Shown in pieces: positions 21,875 through 22,733 of a stretch of 22,733 bases of DNA (positions within the stretch are counted from its first letter, which is position 1; every line of letters starts with the position of its first letter). The stretch is from CAWJHE01 sp964614855 (GTDB lineage: Bacteria > Chloroflexota > Anaerolineae > Anaerolineales > UBA4823). The stretch is taken from the NCBI GenBank assembly GCA_964614855.1, contig CAZTMX010000026.1:1-22733 (forward strand), written 5' to 3'. Under the pieces are notes generated by a model, which ran no database searches, was not told where the DNA came from, and saw nothing but the letters and a program-made list of their open reading frames with translations. The position numbers were made by a program, and so were the translations under genes.

Positions 21875-22733
21875 TTATGTGATCTTTCAGAGTTTGAATG
21901 ATTTCCTCTTCGTTAACCAATTCTTTAGTGAAAGCCTCTGGCTCAATATCTCGCAATGCTTTGATAAAATCAACGCCATCGGGAGGGCGCACACCCACAG
22001 AGCGTAAGAATTCCGTCTGTGAGAAAACCTCGTGCGTCGGACCGTCCATTACAATTTCACCTTCATTTATTACCCAGATTCTGTCGCAGTACAAAGCCAG
22101 GTCCTCAGTGTGGTGTTCTACCACAACGATTGAGAGGTTAGCTTCTTCTTTCAGATGTTGGATGACCGAGAATACTTCCTTTCGGCCAATCGGATCTAAC
22201 TCTGATGTCGGTTCGTCCAGCATCAGAACCAATGGTTGTAATGCCAAGGTGGATCCGATCGCAACACGCTGCTTTTGCCCGCCCGAGAGTTTGTATGGAA
22301 ATGTCATACGAAAACCCTCCATGCGGATGAGATCTAGTATTTTTTCTACACGATTCTGAATTTCTAATGTTGGCAAGCCAAGGTTCTCTGGTCCAAAAGC
22401 CAGGTCCTCTTCCACTGTCATGCCAACCAATTGCGCTTCGGGATCTTGTAAGGTTAAACCGACCAGGGCAACTTTCTCTTCCTGCCGAAACAGCAGTTCT
22501 TCCACCGGTGTTTTTGCTGTGTCTTTCCCATTTAACAGAATTCTTCCTTCAACTTTTCCGCCGAGCACTTGTGGCGCCATCCCAGCAAGTGCAAGACACA
22601 AGGTGGTTTTACCTGCGCCAGTAGGTCCTACTACACCGATAAATTCTCCCTGGCGGATTTCGAGATTAATGTTTCTTAGAGCAGGGGCAGAGGTACGAGG
22701 ATATTTATATGTAAAATCCTCTATCGCAATGAT
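21861..22733 (-). CDS. ecfA: ECF transporter ATPase (EcfA-type), 5' end outside the window
   Basis: About 290 residues are visible; the frame is open to the window edge, so the start codon is missing. It contains GPTGAGKTT (Walker A, near 22620-22645), Q-loop TLQDPEAQLVGMTV, signature LSGGQKQR, Walker B LVLMLDEPTSELD and an H-loop in VVVEHHTED. It pairs with the downstream ATPase as the EcfA heterodimer. The two differ enough (LSGGQ versus LSRGQ, DPEAQLVGM versus NPDHQIFNL) to be distinct subunits. The frame overlaps the next gene by 14 bases. An internal TTG at 22599-22601 must not be taken as the start, because Walker A lies upstream of it. Confidence 0.93.
   Translation of the reverse strand: MIAIEDFTYKYPRTSAPALRNINLEIRQGEFIGVVGPTGAGKTTLCLALAGMAPQVLGGKVEGRILLNGKDTAKTPVEELLFRQEEKVALVGLTLQDPEAQLVGMTVEEDLAFGPENLGLPTLEIQNRVEKILDLIRMEGFRMTFPYKLSGGQKQRVAIGSTLALQPLVLMLDEPTSELDPIGRKEVFSVIQHLKEEANLSIVVVEHHTEDLALYCDRIWVINEGEIVMDGPTHEVFSQTEFLRSVGVRPPDGVDFIKALRDIEPEAFTKELVNEEEIIQTLKDHINDRA

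Noticed and set aside
1..22733. tRNA, rRNA, CRISPR arrays, insertion sequences, attachment sites or phage genes
   Set aside because: I looked for cloverleaf ends, regular repeat-spacer patterns, transposase or integrase motifs and found none.

Overview
The window looks like one contig of an uncultured Chloroflexota bacterium, most likely Anaerolineae-like. This rests on gene style rather than on any marker RNA: a long-tailed secreted M4 protease with a YLPLV-type linker, small lipoproteins, and a GC-rich left half with many Ala/Leu/Arg-rich proteins. The assignment is inference. A run of 100 Ns at 3986-4085 shows that this is a scaffold, not a finished sequence.

Left half (about 1-10500, GC-rich). 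On the plus strand: a possible gene end at 2-79, a polytopic membrane protein (246-929), a protoglobin fused to a MoaD/ThiS-type beta-grasp domain (1107-2045), a DUF166 protein 12 bases downstream (2058-2906), mutS2 interrupted by the gap (2988-5000) and a small lipoprotein (5077-5631). A strong hairpin at 5709-5750 separates these from a convergent secreted thermolysin-family protease of about 1174 residues (5771-9295, minus). A homocysteine S-methyltransferase-family gene (9598-10491, plus) diverges from the protease. A DUF333 lipoprotein (10561-11361, minus) has its own unit.

Right half (11504 to the window end, all minus, more AT-rich). Thirteen genes run right to left with short gaps and end at a clear intrinsic terminator (11455-11487). 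In transcription order they are: two ECF transporter ATPases (the first cut by the window edge), EcfT, a PfkB-family kinase, a YjbQ-family protein, a double-SIS sugar isomerase/deglycase-like protein, then (after a 159-base spacer with a 16-bp inverted repeat) a DUF1116 protein, a short-chain dehydrogenase, a 69-residue unknown, an FdrA-family protein, a 66-residue protein, a DapA/NanA-family protein without the Schiff-base lysine, and a DUF2877 protein.

FdrA, DUF1116 and DUF2877 are the families of E. coli AllF, AllG and AllH, reported as subunits of the carbamoyltransferase that phosphorolyses oxalurate during anaerobic allantoin use. Here they are separated from each other and mixed with a dehydrogenase, a lyase-fold protein, a sugar kinase, an SIS enzyme and an ECF importer, and no allantoin genes are visible. 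My best reading is an undescribed import-and-breakdown pathway for a sugar-linked or ureido (N-carbamoyl) compound: uptake by the ECF system, phosphorylation by PfkB, isomerisation or deglycation by the SIS protein, oxidation by the dehydrogenase, and carbamoyl transfer by the AllFGH-like complex. The substrate is unknown and the scheme is a hypothesis. The second notable item is the protoglobin-MoaD fusion that lacks the C-terminal diglycine.
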